Assembly (NCBI GenBank): GCA_033764265.1
Contig: JANRJB010000120.1
Location: forward strand, 1 to 42,958
Length of the DNA: 42,958 nucleotides
Source: VGEM01 sp033764265
GTDB taxonomy: Bacteria > Pseudomonadota > Alphaproteobacteria > Rhodospirillales > Rhodospirillaceae
Direction of reading: 5' to 3'
Below the pieces are notes generated by a model. It was given only the letters and a program-made list of their open reading frames with translations. It was not told the DNA's origin and ran no database searches. Of this stretch, positions 1-9,638 are shown in pieces (position 1 is the first letter of the stretch; every line of letters starts with the position of its first letter). Position numbers and translations under genes: made by a program.

Positions 1-827
1 GGCCGGTTGACCCAGACCGTGCCGCCGGGCGCGCCGATCCTGGCCCACACCTCGTTGCCGACGAACTCCGCGTAACGGCGCTGGGTGGCGCGCTCGATCA
101 GCACCGCGACCATCTCGCTGGTGGCGTTGTTGTACTCGTAACGGGTGCCCGGTTCGTCGACCACCGGATACTCGCGCACGATGATCTCGTCGTGACGCGG
201 GTGCAGATAAGACCGGTTGAGAATGTCCTCAGGCTTCGGCGCCAGCGCCTGCGGCAGGAAGCCGGTGCGCATGTCGAGCAGGTGGCGCACCAGGATTTTC
301 GACCGGCGCGCATCGCCCTTCCACTCCTCAACGAAATCCGCCACCGGCTGGTCGAGCGACTTGATGTGCCCAAGCGCGATGGCCCGGCCCACCACGGCGG
401 CCGTGACAGGCTTGGCCAGCGAGCGTGAAATCACCGACGTATCGCGCGTGTGGTCGCCGAAGTAAGCCTCGGCCTCGAGCCGGCCCTTGCGCCAGACCAT
501 GAAGGCGTTGGAGTTGTTGGCGGCGGCGTAGGCGGTGGCGGCGGCCAGGGCCTGATCGGAAATCGTGCGCTCGGCCGATGAGGCCATCGGCAGGGGCTTG
601 GGATTAGCCGCGCCGGGCACGGTGTCCTGCGGGTCGTAAGCCTCGTCCGCGGTATTGCGCTGACCGGCCTGGCCCTGTTCGAAGCGCTTGAGGTACAGCG
701 CCTCTTCCTCGGGGGAAAACATTAACGTGCCGGCATGAAACTGGTCGGCCGGCTGGCGCTGGGCGAGCGCCGGACCAGCCAGAGCCACCAGCACGACGAA
801 CAGTGCCGCCCGACGCTTGACAGTCAT
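1..827 (-). CDS. Exported serine hydrolase, beta-lactamase/class C family (C-terminus cut by window edge)
   Basis: Reading the minus strand from the ATG at 827 gives 275 codons that run off the left edge without a stop. Residues 1-22 form a Sec-type signal peptide ending ALA-Q. The mature part shows the serine-hydrolase nucleophile motif S-L-A-K (S136, K139) and the second motif Y-N-N (Y232, N234). These are the hallmarks of the class C beta-lactamase / DD-peptidase / esterase superfamily. An AAGGA ribosome site lies just upstream of the start. The third motif (KTG or HxG) would be in the missing part, so esterase, peptidase and beta-lactamase cannot be told apart. Many family members are esterases or have no known substrate. 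It is divergent from the CorA gene. Confidence 0.85.
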   Translation of the reverse strand, partial: MTVKRRAALFVVLVALAGPALAQRQPADQFHAGTLMFSPEEEALYLKRFEQGQAGQRNTADEAYDPQDTVPGAANPKPLPMASSAERTISDQALAAATAYAAANNSNAFMVWRKGRLEAEAYFGDHTRDTSVISRSLAKPVTAAVVGRAIALGHIKSLDQPVADFVEEWKGDARRSKILVRHLLDMRTGFLPQALAPKPEDILNRSYLHPRHDEIIVREYPVVDEPGTRYEYNNATSEMVAVLIERATQRRYAEFVGNEVWARIGAPGGTVWVNR

Positions 828-969
828 TTCTGACATCCTTTCCAAAGACCCTGTCTCTCATCGTCGGCCCCGGCCGCGGGCGACGGAACCGTTTTCGGGC
901 CGGGAGAGCGCTTCTTTCCGCCCCGCCCGGCGCGTATCCTGTGCGCCTCCGAGGATCGGATGTTGGCCC

Positions 970-1938
970 ATGCTCGTCAACTGCATCGCCTATCAGGACG
1001 GCCGCAAGCTCGCTGAGATTCAGCCGGCGGACATCCACACCTATGTCTCGCGGCCCGACTGCTTCGTGTGGGTGGCGCTGCGCGACGCCACGTCCGAGGA
1101 ACTGAACGCCATGGCCGCCGAGTTCGGCCTGCATGAGCTGGCGGTGGAAGACGCCCGCCACGGCCATCAGCGGCCGAAGGTGGAAGAGTACGGCGAGGTG
1201 GTGTTCGCCGTGCTGCACTTGCTTGAACTGGCCGACGGCGAACTGAAACAGGGCGAGGTGGCGATCTTCGCCGGGCCCAACTTCATCCTGTCGGTGCGCA
1301 GCCGTTCCAGCCAGAACTTCATGGCCGTGCGCGAACGCTGCGAGCGCGAGCCGCACTTGCTGCGCCATGGTTCGGGCTTCGTGCTCTACGCGCTGATCGA
1401 CGCCGTGGTCGACCGCTATTTCCCGGTGGTGGATTCAATCGAGGCCGACCTCGAGGCCATCGAGGAGCAGATTTTCGCCAAGGATCACGTCGCGCGGCTG
1501 ACGATCGAGCGGCTGTACGCCCTGAAGCAGAAGGTGCTGGCGGTGAAGCACGCCGTATCGCCGCTGCTGGAAGCGGTCGGCAAGCTGTACGGCGGGCGCG
1601 TGCCCGGCGTGTGCCTGGGCACTCAGGAGTATTTCCGCGATGTCTACGACCACCTGTCGCGGCTGAACACCAGTCTCGACTCCTTGCGCGACACCGTCGC
1701 CTCGGCCATGCAGGTCAGCCTGTCGATCTCCACCACCGCGCAGACCGAGGTCACCAAGCGGCTGGCCGCCGGCGGCGCTATCTTCGCCGCGGTGACCGCG
1801 TTCGTCGGCATTTGGGGGATGAACTTCAAGTACATGCCCGAACTGGAGTGGGCCTTCGGCTACCCGATGGCGCTGACCATCATCGTCGGGGTGTGCGTGT
1901 TCCTGTTCTGGCGCTTCAAGAAGTCGGGCTGGCTGTAA
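970..1938 (+). CDS. corA: CorA-family divalent cation transporter
   Basis: The 322-residue product has the CorA layout: a long cytoplasmic N-terminal part with helical stretches, then two C-terminal membrane helices. The signature G-M-N (283-285, followed by F) sits at the end of the first helix, and a short basic tail (RFKKSGWL) follows the second. CorA pentamers carry Mg2+, Co2+ or Ni2+ across the inner membrane. The frame is open to 817, but I start at the ATG at 970, which has a GAGGATCGG-type ribosome site upstream and begins at the usual CorA N-terminus. The gene converges on the ATP-grasp gene with only 9 bases between them. Ion specificity cannot be read from the sequence. Confidence 0.92.
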   Translation: MLVNCIAYQDGRKLAEIQPADIHTYVSRPDCFVWVALRDATSEELNAMAAEFGLHELAVEDARHGHQRPKVEEYGEVVFAVLHLLELADGELKQGEVAIFAGPNFILSVRSRSSQNFMAVRERCEREPHLLRHGSGFVLYALIDAVVDRYFPVVDSIEADLEAIEEQIFAKDHVARLTIERLYALKQKVLAVKHAVSPLLEAVGKLYGGRVPGVCLGTQEYFRDVYDHLSRLNTSLDSLRDTVASAMQVSLSISTTAQTEVTKRLAAGGAIFAAVTAFVGIWGMNFKYMPELEWAFGYPMALTIIVGVCVFLFWRFKKSGWL

Positions 1939-1947
1939 TCGGCAACA

Positions 1948-2982
1948 CTATTCCGGCGGGGTTTCGACCCGGCGGGCGCGTTGCAGGCCCAGCGCGATGA
2001 TGCGCTTGAGCAGCGCGCGGTAGCCCAGCCCGTCGTGCTTGGCGGCGGTGGCGAATTCCTCGGACTTGGCGATCTCCGGGTTGGGATTGGCCTCGATGAA
2101 ATACGGCGTGCCGTTCTCGGCCAGGCGGAAGTCGACGCGGGCGTAGCCGTCCAGCTCGAGCGTGCGGCAGATGCGCTTGGCCAGCCGCTGCAGCCGTCCG
2201 GCCAGTTCCGGCGCGAGGTCCTTGGCCGGTCCGTCGACGATGCCGCGGCGTTCCTGGTACTTGGGATTGTGCTTGGCCCGTTCGGTGGCGATCGGTTCGG
2301 CGCCCGGCGGCAGCTTGGTGAACTCCAGCTCCCACACCGGCAGGGCGCGGCGGCGGTCGTTGCCGATGACGCCGACATAAAGCTCGCGGCCGGCGATGTA
2401 CTGCTCGGCGATCGCCGTACCGATGTAGTCATGGATGAACGTGACGCGCTTGACCAGTTCCTCGTCGCTGCCCACCACCGAGGCCTGGGCGATGCCGAGC
2501 GAGGCGTCCTCGTTCACGCTTTTCACGATCAACGGATAGGTCAGCCGCTTGGGGCGCAGGATCTTGCGGCGCGCCGGAAACACCGCGAACGCCGGCACCG
2601 GCACGCGATGATACGACAGCACTTTTTTCGACAGGTCCTTGCCGCGGGCCAGCACCATGCCGCGCGGGCCGCAACCGGTGTAGGGCACCCGCAGCAGTTC
2701 CAGGTAGCTGGCCACGTTCTGGTCGTAGGCGGTGGTGCCGTGGAAACGCTCGAGCAGGTTGAAGACGATGTCGGGCTTCCAGCTTTCGATCTCGTCGCGG
2801 ATCGGCTGCAGTTCGTTCTGCACGCCAAGCGGCTTCACCTCGTGGCCGCTGGCGCGCAGCGTGCTGACCACGTCGTATTCGGTCTTGAAGCGGAACACCT
2901 CCTCGTCGCTCAAGCCCTTGACGCTGTCGGGCGGCATCAGCTCCGGGTCGAGCAGCACCAGCACCTTGGGACGCTTCTTCAT
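1948..2982 (-). CDS. ATP-grasp ligase, D-alanine--D-alanine ligase-like
   Basis: This 344-residue protein has an ATP-grasp fold. The N-terminal domain (about 1-110) resembles D-Ala-D-Ala ligases (VLVLLDPE near the start, then DIVFNLLE). It is followed by K-x-L-S-K-K and the ATP-binding strand YPLIVKS, and by a metal-binding segment near the C-terminus, YFIEANPNPEI, where the Glu and Asn would bind Mg2+. ATP-grasp ligases join a carboxylate to an amine through an acyl-phosphate. I start at the ATG at 2982 because the residues encoded further upstream overlap the metallopeptidase frame and do not look like ligase. It follows that gene by 23 bases on the same strand, so the two are probably co-transcribed. 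It is unlikely to be the housekeeping Ddl: it lies away from division and murein genes and is paired with a peptidase. The substrate is unknown. Confidence 0.85.
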   Translation of the reverse strand: MKKRPKVLVLLDPELMPPDSVKGLSDEEVFRFKTEYDVVSTLRASGHEVKPLGVQNELQPIRDEIESWKPDIVFNLLERFHGTTAYDQNVASYLELLRVPYTGCGPRGMVLARGKDLSKKVLSYHRVPVPAFAVFPARRKILRPKRLTYPLIVKSVNEDASLGIAQASVVGSDEELVKRVTFIHDYIGTAIAEQYIAGRELYVGVIGNDRRRALPVWELEFTKLPPGAEPIATERAKHNPKYQERRGIVDGPAKDLAPELAGRLQRLAKRICRTLELDGYARVDFRLAENGTPYFIEANPNPEIAKSEEFATAAKHDGLGYRALLKRIIALGLQRARRVETPPE

Positions 2983-3005
2983 CGGCTTTCCCGCCCCGCG
3001 CACGG

Positions 3006-4031
3006 CTACAACGCCAGCCACATGCGCCGCGACGGATTGTACACCGAATGCACCACCTGCGCGGCGAACATCACGGTGAAGTCCGACAGCAACTTGCGTT
3101 CCGACCCGCTGGCCCTGAGCTTGAGTTCGCGGCAACGGGCGTTCATGTCGTCGAGCACGGCGTCCAGGCTGAGCTGATACTCCCCGGTCCAGCGGGCCAC
3201 CACCTGGCGCAATCGGCGTCGGTGACGGCGAATGAAAGCCGCCGCCGGCGGCGCCCGGCGCGCGCGGCGGTCGTTGGTGAAGATGCGCAGCAGTTCCTTG
3301 TCGTAAGTCTTGGCCGGCTCGCTGGCGTGGCGGGCTTGCTTCTCGGCGTAGTGCTCGGCCAGCGTCCGGTTGAGCCGGCTGAGCGGGTCGACCTTGCTGC
3401 GTTTTTTCAACACGGGCCACTGGCCGGCGATCTCGGCCATCAGCGCGTCGACGTACTCCAGCTTCTTCAGCGCCGGCCAACCGGCATAGCGCTTGCGCCA
3501 GGCCGAGCGCGGTGTCAGCCAGACCGCGAAGGTCTCGGCGAAATCCTCATCCGGGTGGCTTTGCGCGTACCACAGCCGCAGGTGCTGCACGTGCCGCTTA
3601 CTGGCCGGGTTGGGCCGGTAATAGTCGGGGTAGGGTTTGGTTGAATGGCCGAACAGCTTCTGCCAATCGCGCCGGCGGTGCAGCCGGAACGCGTGCTGGA
3701 TCACGTGGCCGGCCTCGTGGCGCAGGATGCGCAGGCAGTCCGTCCGGGTGCCGCCCTCGACATCGATGATCAGCTTTTTTTCCAGGCGCATCAGGCGCGG
3801 GTGCGTCAGGTAGAACGGCACGGCGATGCCCGGCGTGTCGGACGGGCTGAACCACTCGCTCGACACCCAGTAATGGGGGCGGATGCGCAAGTTCCGGGCG
3901 TCCAACTCGGCCTGAAGGGTGCGCACGCAGTCGGCCAGCCAGGTGCGTTCCCACGTCACCCCCAAGTCCTTCAGGCGGACCTGCAGCAGCTTTTGTTCGG
4001 GGTACGACGACCAGAAATGACGGCGGGGCAT
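3006..4031 (-). CDS. Putative zinc-dependent metallopeptidase (HExxH)
   Basis: The 341-residue product carries H105-E106-A-G-H109, a canonical zincin motif, with an acidic segment DEDFAETFAVWL about 55 residues later that probably supplies the third zinc ligand (E166 is the best candidate). The fold matches the loosely described family of putative zinc-binding metallopeptidases. There is no signal peptide, so it should act in the cytoplasm. The C-terminal third is very basic (RRHRRRLRQ). A TTG start at 4049 is possible, but I chose the ATG at 4031; neither has a convincing ribosome site. The gene is immediately upstream of the ATP-grasp ligase. A peptidase beside a peptide-forming ligase suggests making or trimming a small peptide or modifying a protein end, but that is inference. 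Confidence 0.8.
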   Translation of the reverse strand: MPRRHFWSSYPEQKLLQVRLKDLGVTWERTWLADCVRTLQAELDARNLRIRPHYWVSSEWFSPSDTPGIAVPFYLTHPRLMRLEKKLIIDVEGGTRTDCLRILRHEAGHVIQHAFRLHRRRDWQKLFGHSTKPYPDYYRPNPASKRHVQHLRLWYAQSHPDEDFAETFAVWLTPRSAWRKRYAGWPALKKLEYVDALMAEIAGQWPVLKKRSKVDPLSRLNRTLAEHYAEKQARHASEPAKTYDKELLRIFTNDRRARRAPPAAAFIRRHRRRLRQVVARWTGEYQLSLDAVLDDMNARCRELKLRASGSERKLLSDFTVMFAAQVVHSVYNPSRRMWLAL

Positions 4032-4162
4032 GAGCGGAACGAATGGCAAGGGGTGGCCATCGTGCCACGCGGGGGTGACCCCCTCAAGCGCGGGAGGACC
4101 GGCGCCATTTGCCTCGCACGCCAGGCAGCCGCATATAGAAGAGCCGTGCTAAACTTCCCGTT

Positions 4163-6273
<2,111 letters not shown>

Positions 6274-6277
<4 letters not shown>

Positions 6278-6789
6278 GCCGTGTCGCCGCGCCACGCCGT
6301 TCGCTCCAGCCGCATCACCAGGCAGTCGTCGTGGCCGAAGCGGCGGCGTTCCACGGCGTGGAAGCCGATGCGTTCGTAGAACCGGATCGCGCGCGCGTTG
6401 GATGCGAGCGGGTCGATGATCACCGCCTTAACCGCCGGTTCGGCGAAACAGCGGGCCAGCGCCTGGTTCATCATCTCCGTGCCGTGGCCGCGGCCCAGGT
6501 CGCCCGCTTCGCCGATCCAGATGTCGATGGCGCGCAGGTTCTCGGGCACGTCGCCCCAGTAGTGGGTTTCCTCGCGCGCCGGGTCGATGATCTGAATGAA
6601 GCCGATCGGCCGGCCGTCCAGCTCGGCAATCAGGCTCTCCCAATAGGGCTTCGGGCGGGCCAGATCGTCCTCCCAGTCCCAGTCGTCGTTGGGGTCGGAG
6701 GCCACTACGTGGGGCTGCTCGTCCCAACGGCGCAGGGTGGGCACGTCGGCCAGGGTGGCGGGGCGTAATGTGATCATGGTGTCAGCCAT
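6274..6789 (-). CDS. GNAT-family N-acetyltransferase, AAC(6')/RimL-like
   Basis: The 171-residue product spans a single GNAT domain. The acetyl-CoA pyrophosphate loop is visible as GDLGRGHGTEMM (motif A, R-G-H-G), followed by the usual motif B segment DPLASNARAIRFYERIGF. The N-terminal half (WDEQPHV, then a tryptophan/aspartate-rich loop and FIQIIDP) is like aminoglycoside 6'-N-acetyltransferases and related RimL-type enzymes. Resemblance to AAC(6') does not show that it acetylates aminoglycosides; many chromosomal relatives have other targets. An alternative start four codons in (MITLRPA) would begin exactly at the conserved domain. It converges on ygiQ and shares the TTAA that provides both stop codons. 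Confidence 0.88.
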
Positions 6790-6851
6790 TAACCTTTGTC
6801 CGAACCGCCGGCGCGGGCTTTCGCCCGGGCCGGGGCAGGTGCTAGTCTGGC

Positions 6852-6863
6852 TCCCTTAAGGGA
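6852..6863. promoter_or_regulatory. Perfect 12-bp palindrome upstream of the ycnI-like gene
   Basis: TCCCTTAAGGGA is a perfect palindrome centred 25 bases before the ATG of the ycnI-like gene, just upstream of its AGGGAGG ribosome site (6868-6874). It lies where an operator or the transcription start would fall. No known regulator motif is claimed. Confidence 0.3.
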
Positions 6864-6881
6864 ATCCAGGGAGGCCCCGTC

Positions 6882-7514
6882 ATGTTGAAACCGTCACTGT
6901 TGGCCGCCGTCGCGGCCGTCGCGCTGGCCACGCCGGCGCTGGCGCACAATGCGCTCGATCTGAAGGAAGCCTACGCCGGCTATTCGACGCCGATGGTGCT
7001 GTCGGTCAACCACGGCTGCAAGGCCAAACCGGTGGTCGGCCTGCGCCTGAAGGTGCCCGACGGCATCGTCGACGCCAAGGCTGCGTTCGATCCCAACTGG
7101 ACCATCGAATATAAGATGCGCAAGCTGGATAAGCCGATCGAGATGCACGGCCGCCCGGTGACCGAAGTGGTCGACGAGATCGTGTGGAAAGACCCGGTGA
7201 AAACCGTGCCGGCCGACGGCTGGTATCCTTTCCAGTTCCGCATGACCATCCCCGAAACGCCGGGCAAGGTTCTGCACATCAAGAACATCACCGTGTGCCC
7301 CGACGCCACCGACCCCTATGTCGACATGCCGTCGGCGGAACTGGACATCAACGACCCTGAGTTCGCAAAGAAGACCTGGGCATTCATGACCGCGACGCCT
7401 GGCCCGGCGCCATTCCTGGTGATCCGCGCGCCGGAGAAGAAGCAGTATCCGTGGGAATGGACCAGCGAGCAGGCCAAGGGCGCCTCGCCGAGCCAGGAGG
7501 CGATGGCGAAGTAA
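6882..7514 (+). CDS. ycnI: Exported YcnI-like (DUF1775) copper-binding-type protein
   Basis: The 210-residue precursor has a clear Sec signal peptide (MLKPSLLAAVAAVALATPALA) that would leave histidine as the first mature residue (HNALDLKEAYAGY). This is the pattern in YcnI/DUF1775 proteins, where the N-terminal histidine helps bind Cu(II). The family block VNHGC occurs near residue 45 and an aromatic WYPFQFRMTIPE block further on. Family members act on the outer face of the membrane in copper handling. No copper ATPase, CopC/CopD or SCO gene is adjacent, which is unusual, so the copper role rests on the family only. A strong AGGGAGG ribosome site precedes the start and a terminator follows the stop. 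Confidence 0.8.
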   Translation: MLKPSLLAAVAAVALATPALAHNALDLKEAYAGYSTPMVLSVNHGCKAKPVVGLRLKVPDGIVDAKAAFDPNWTIEYKMRKLDKPIEMHGRPVTEVVDEIVWKDPVKTVPADGWYPFQFRMTIPETPGKVLHIKNITVCPDATDPYVDMPSAELDINDPEFAKKTWAFMTATPGPAPFLVIRAPEKKQYPWEWTSEQAKGASPSQEAMAK

Positions 7515-7539
7515 ACCTCGCACGAGTACGAAACGCGAA

Positions 7540-7569
7540 AGGGGCGGTCCCGCGGGGCCGCCCCTTTTT
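7540..7569 (+). terminator. Rho-independent terminator after ycnI-like gene
   Basis: An 8-bp perfect GC-rich stem (AGGGGCGG pairing with CCGCCCCT), a 10-base loop and a run of T follow 25 bases after the ycnI-like stop. The T-run ends exactly where the toxin pseudogene's stop codon begins on the opposite strand. Confidence 0.85.
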
Positions 7570-8036
7570 CATGTCCGCGTGATGCGAACCAGCCTTTTCT
7601 TGCGACTGAGCGCGAGAACTTGGTCGAACACCGCCTTGCCCAGTGCGTAGGGCAACTGCCCGAACGACCAGCGACCGGGTCGCGCGGGCGAGACACCGAA
7701 GGGGATCAGCCCTTCTTTCCATTCGAAGACATTGACCTGGTGAGTCCTGATCCAGGACCGACGCTGATCCAGGCCGAGATGGCCGGCCACTCTCGGCGGA
7801 ATCGCGACGGCAGTCTGCGGATCGTCGGGCGGTGAATGGGTGATCGGGCAAACAACAACGCGACGCGGCCGATCCCGCGCGCCGGCGACCACGAGCACGA
7901 CCGCGCACGGGCGGTCCTTCAGCCCGTATTCGCGGCGCGGCTCCGTTTCGTGCTGCTACAAAAAGTCGTAACGGATGACCACGCCCGGTTTCGGCTCGAA
8001 GCTCGACGATGGGACTCTGCCAACGATCGCCGGCAC
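7569..8036 (-). pseudogene. PemK/MazF-type toxin gene interrupted by an in-frame amber codon
   Basis: The reading frame from a GTG at 8036 to the TGA at 7569 would encode about 155 residues but has an in-frame TAG at 7958-7956 (codon 27). Upstream it reads PGVVIRYDFL and downstream QHETEPRREYGLKDRPCAVV, then VVVCPITHSPPDDP and HLGLDQRRSWIRTHQVNVFEW. This matches a known group of PemK-like growth inhibitors, which in my recollection typically have Leu-Trp before the acidic segment. A single TGG-to-TAG change therefore explains the stop. An internal GTG at 7898 could start only a fragment lacking the first beta-strands. It lies 3 bases after the antitoxin gene. PemK/MazF toxins cut mRNA; this copy is probably inactive unless the stop is read through or is a sequencing error. 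Confidence 0.75.
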
Positions 8037-8039
8037 GGC

Positions 8040-8306
8040 TTAATCCAGTAGGTGATCGAGATCCGGTGTCTTTCGACCCTGATATCCTTTGCGGAGTTCG
8101 GCCTTGATCTCGGCGTCGAGTTCGTGAGGCGCGCGCGCTTGGCGGGTATCAAACGCTTTCAGACGCGCATATTCGTCGGGGTCCAGTACGACAAGCCACG
8201 GCCGGCGGTGGCGGGTCACAACCACCGGACCATGGCGCGCGCGGTCCCCGAAGGCGCCGACGGCCTGCTGGAACTGCGTTGCCGTGATGCGGGTTGGGCG
8301 GGCCAT
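8040..8306 (-). CDS. Phd/YefM-type antitoxin
   Basis: This intact 88-residue protein has the Phd/YefM N-terminal DNA-binding fold: an initial strand (RPTRITATQFQQAVGAF), then a charged turn and the strand pair PVVVTRHRRPWLVVLDPDEYARL, which is the family's most recognisable block. The C-terminal part (about 60-88) is charged and probably disordered, the part that wraps around the toxin in such pairs. It is the first gene of a two-gene module with the toxin downstream, the normal antitoxin-first order, and would repress its own promoter. An inverted repeat at 8318-8342 lies 12-36 bases upstream of its ATG. The partner toxin gene is broken, so the antitoxin is an orphan in practice. Confidence 0.85.
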   Translation of the reverse strand: MARPTRITATQFQQAVGAFGDRARHGPVVVTRHRRPWLVVLDPDEYARLKAFDTRQARAPHELDAEIKAELRKGYQGRKTPDLDHLLD

Positions 8307-8317
8307 CGGCGAGCTCT

Positions 8318-8342
8318 GATACTATCCAAAATAGATAATATC
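8318..8342. promoter_or_regulatory. Candidate antitoxin operator: AT-rich inverted repeat
   Basis: GATACTATC and GATAATATC form 9-bp arms with one mismatch around a 7-base AT-rich centre, immediately upstream of the antitoxin ATG. The AT-richness stands out from the surroundings. Phd/YefM antitoxins bind palindromes at this position, so autoregulation is a reasonable inference. Confidence 0.55.
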
Positions 8343-8360
8343 TGGAAAATGCCGACCGCG

Positions 8361-8438
8361 TCTAGTGGAGCTTTGATTCCAACATTCGCAAGATTGCGTT
8401 CTGAACTGGGATGCGAATGTTGGAATCGGACCACTAGA
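8361..8438. repeat. 78-bp imperfect palindrome (MITE/REP-like) that supplies the methyltransferase stop codon
   Basis: The outer arms TCTAGTGG (8361-8368) and CCACTAGA (8431-8438) are exact complements. The inner arms GATTCCAACATTCGCA (8375-8390) and TGCGAATGTTGGAATC (8412-8427) are 16-bp perfect complements around a 21-base centre. The two stem segments are separated by an asymmetric bulge (6 versus 3 bases). The right end lies inside the methyltransferase reading frame and provides its TAG stop. It could be a small mobile palindromic element, a terminator-like structure or both; there is no T-run on either side. Copy number in the genome is unknown. Confidence 0.7.
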
Positions 8439-9612
8439 CCGGCCTAGTGCCCATCACGTTGCCCTTGGCGAACTTCTCCGCGGGCGGGCCATCGTCGCGG
8501 GCGATGAAGCCGGCCCTGGCGATCTCGGCGGTGTAGTCGGTGTCCATGTAGTCCAGGTACCAGCGCTCGTTGATGCCTTCCTGTGTGAACCAGTTGCGGA
8601 AGCGGCCGTAGGCGGTGCGCGGGGCTTGCGGGCGCACCATCTTCACCTCCATCGGGAAGAACACCCCGCCCGGCCGGGTGACGCGGAACGCCTCCGCCAT
8701 GATCGCCCGGCAGGCCGGGTGGCTGACCTCGTGGAACAGGATGTACGAGGCGACGATGTCGAAGTGGCCGTCGGGGAATTTCGTGTCTTCGGCCAGGCGC
8801 TGGGCGAAGTTGACGTCGGCGCCCAGGCCGGCGGCGCGCATGTGGGCGTAGCGCGCCATCGGCGCGCCGACCTCGACGCCCCACACCTCGGCCTCGGGGA
8901 ACCGCTGCTTGAGCGCCACGGCCAGCTGGCCGATGCCGGTGCCCATATCGAGGATGCGGCGGACCTTGCCGTCGGCCGGCATCGGCACGGCGGCGGCATA
9001 GGCCGCGTGCATGCCGTCCTGGTGGTTGCGGCCGATGTAAAAGTTATTGGTGCCGTAGTGATAGACATGACCCGCGAACGCATCGCCGACGTAACCGCCC
9101 GGCTGCATGTGGATTTCGTGACGCGCGTAGTCGGGAATTGCGAGGCCGGGATTAAGTTCGAGCGTGCCGGGCCCGGCGCCGTCGGCCTCGGCCAGTTCCG
9201 ACAGCAACCGATCTTCGTCGGCGTAGCAGGCCGCGAACAGGTCGCGCCACATCAGCATCTGGCAGTTCTTCCAGGTGTGCAGGCTGGCGGCGATGACGGG
9301 ATCGTCCTGGAACAGTGCCACCGCCTCGGCCAGCGGCAAATCGGCCGTGGGCGCGAGGCCGCGCGCGGCGATGATCGCCTTCGCCCGGTCGGACGCGGCG
9401 CGATTCAGCCCGCCGTTGACCCAGGTGCGGAAGTCGGTCGACAGATCGTCGCGCGCTTCCAGGTCGAGCCGCGGCAGCCGCTCCAGCCGGCCGATCATGC
9501 CGCGCGGCGCGTAACCGTTCGGCACGGCGGCGGCGTAGGCACGCAACACCGGCAGCGCGGTGGCAGCCGCGGCCAGCGTGGCGGTGACCAAGTGGCGCCG
9601 GGCCAGCGTCAT
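8434..9612 (-). CDS. Exported class I SAM-dependent methyltransferase-fold protein
   Basis: The 392-residue precursor starts with a twin-arginine-like signal (LARRHLVTATLAAAATALP, cleavage near AYA-A). A helical domain follows (about 40-200), then a Rossmann methyltransferase domain: motif I ILDMGTGIGQ, motif II EVWGVEV, a FDIVASYILFHEV block and a RPGGVFF post-motif. A methyltransferase needs S-adenosylmethionine, which is not normally found in the periplasm, so either the leader is retained as an anchor or the domain has another role. It is the last gene of a minus-strand run after the TonB receptor, VOC and M24 genes, 26 bases from its neighbour. Its final codons and stop lie at the edge of the palindromic element at 8361-8438. 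Confidence 0.82.
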   Translation of the reverse strand: MTLARRHLVTATLAAAATALPVLRAYAAAVPNGYAPRGMIGRLERLPRLDLEARDDLSTDFRTWVNGGLNRAASDRAKAIIAARGLAPTADLPLAEAVALFQDDPVIAASLHTWKNCQMLMWRDLFAACYADEDRLLSELAEADGAGPGTLELNPGLAIPDYARHEIHMQPGGYVGDAFAGHVYHYGTNNFYIGRNHQDGMHAAYAAAVPMPADGKVRRILDMGTGIGQLAVALKQRFPEAEVWGVEVGAPMARYAHMRAAGLGADVNFAQRLAEDTKFPDGHFDIVASYILFHEVSHPACRAIMAEAFRVTRPGGVFFPMEVKMVRPQAPRTAYGRFRNWFTQEGINERWYLDYMDTDYTAEIARAGFIARDDGPPAEKFAKGNVMGTRPV

Positions 9613-9638
9613 GGCGGCGTTTCCTCAGTCTCGGTCCA

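Noticed and set aside
7577..7898. Intact 109-residue protein starting at GTG 7898
   Set aside because: This is the C-terminal fragment of the broken toxin frame, lacking the first strands of the PemK fold; the whole frame continues to 8036 through a TAG.
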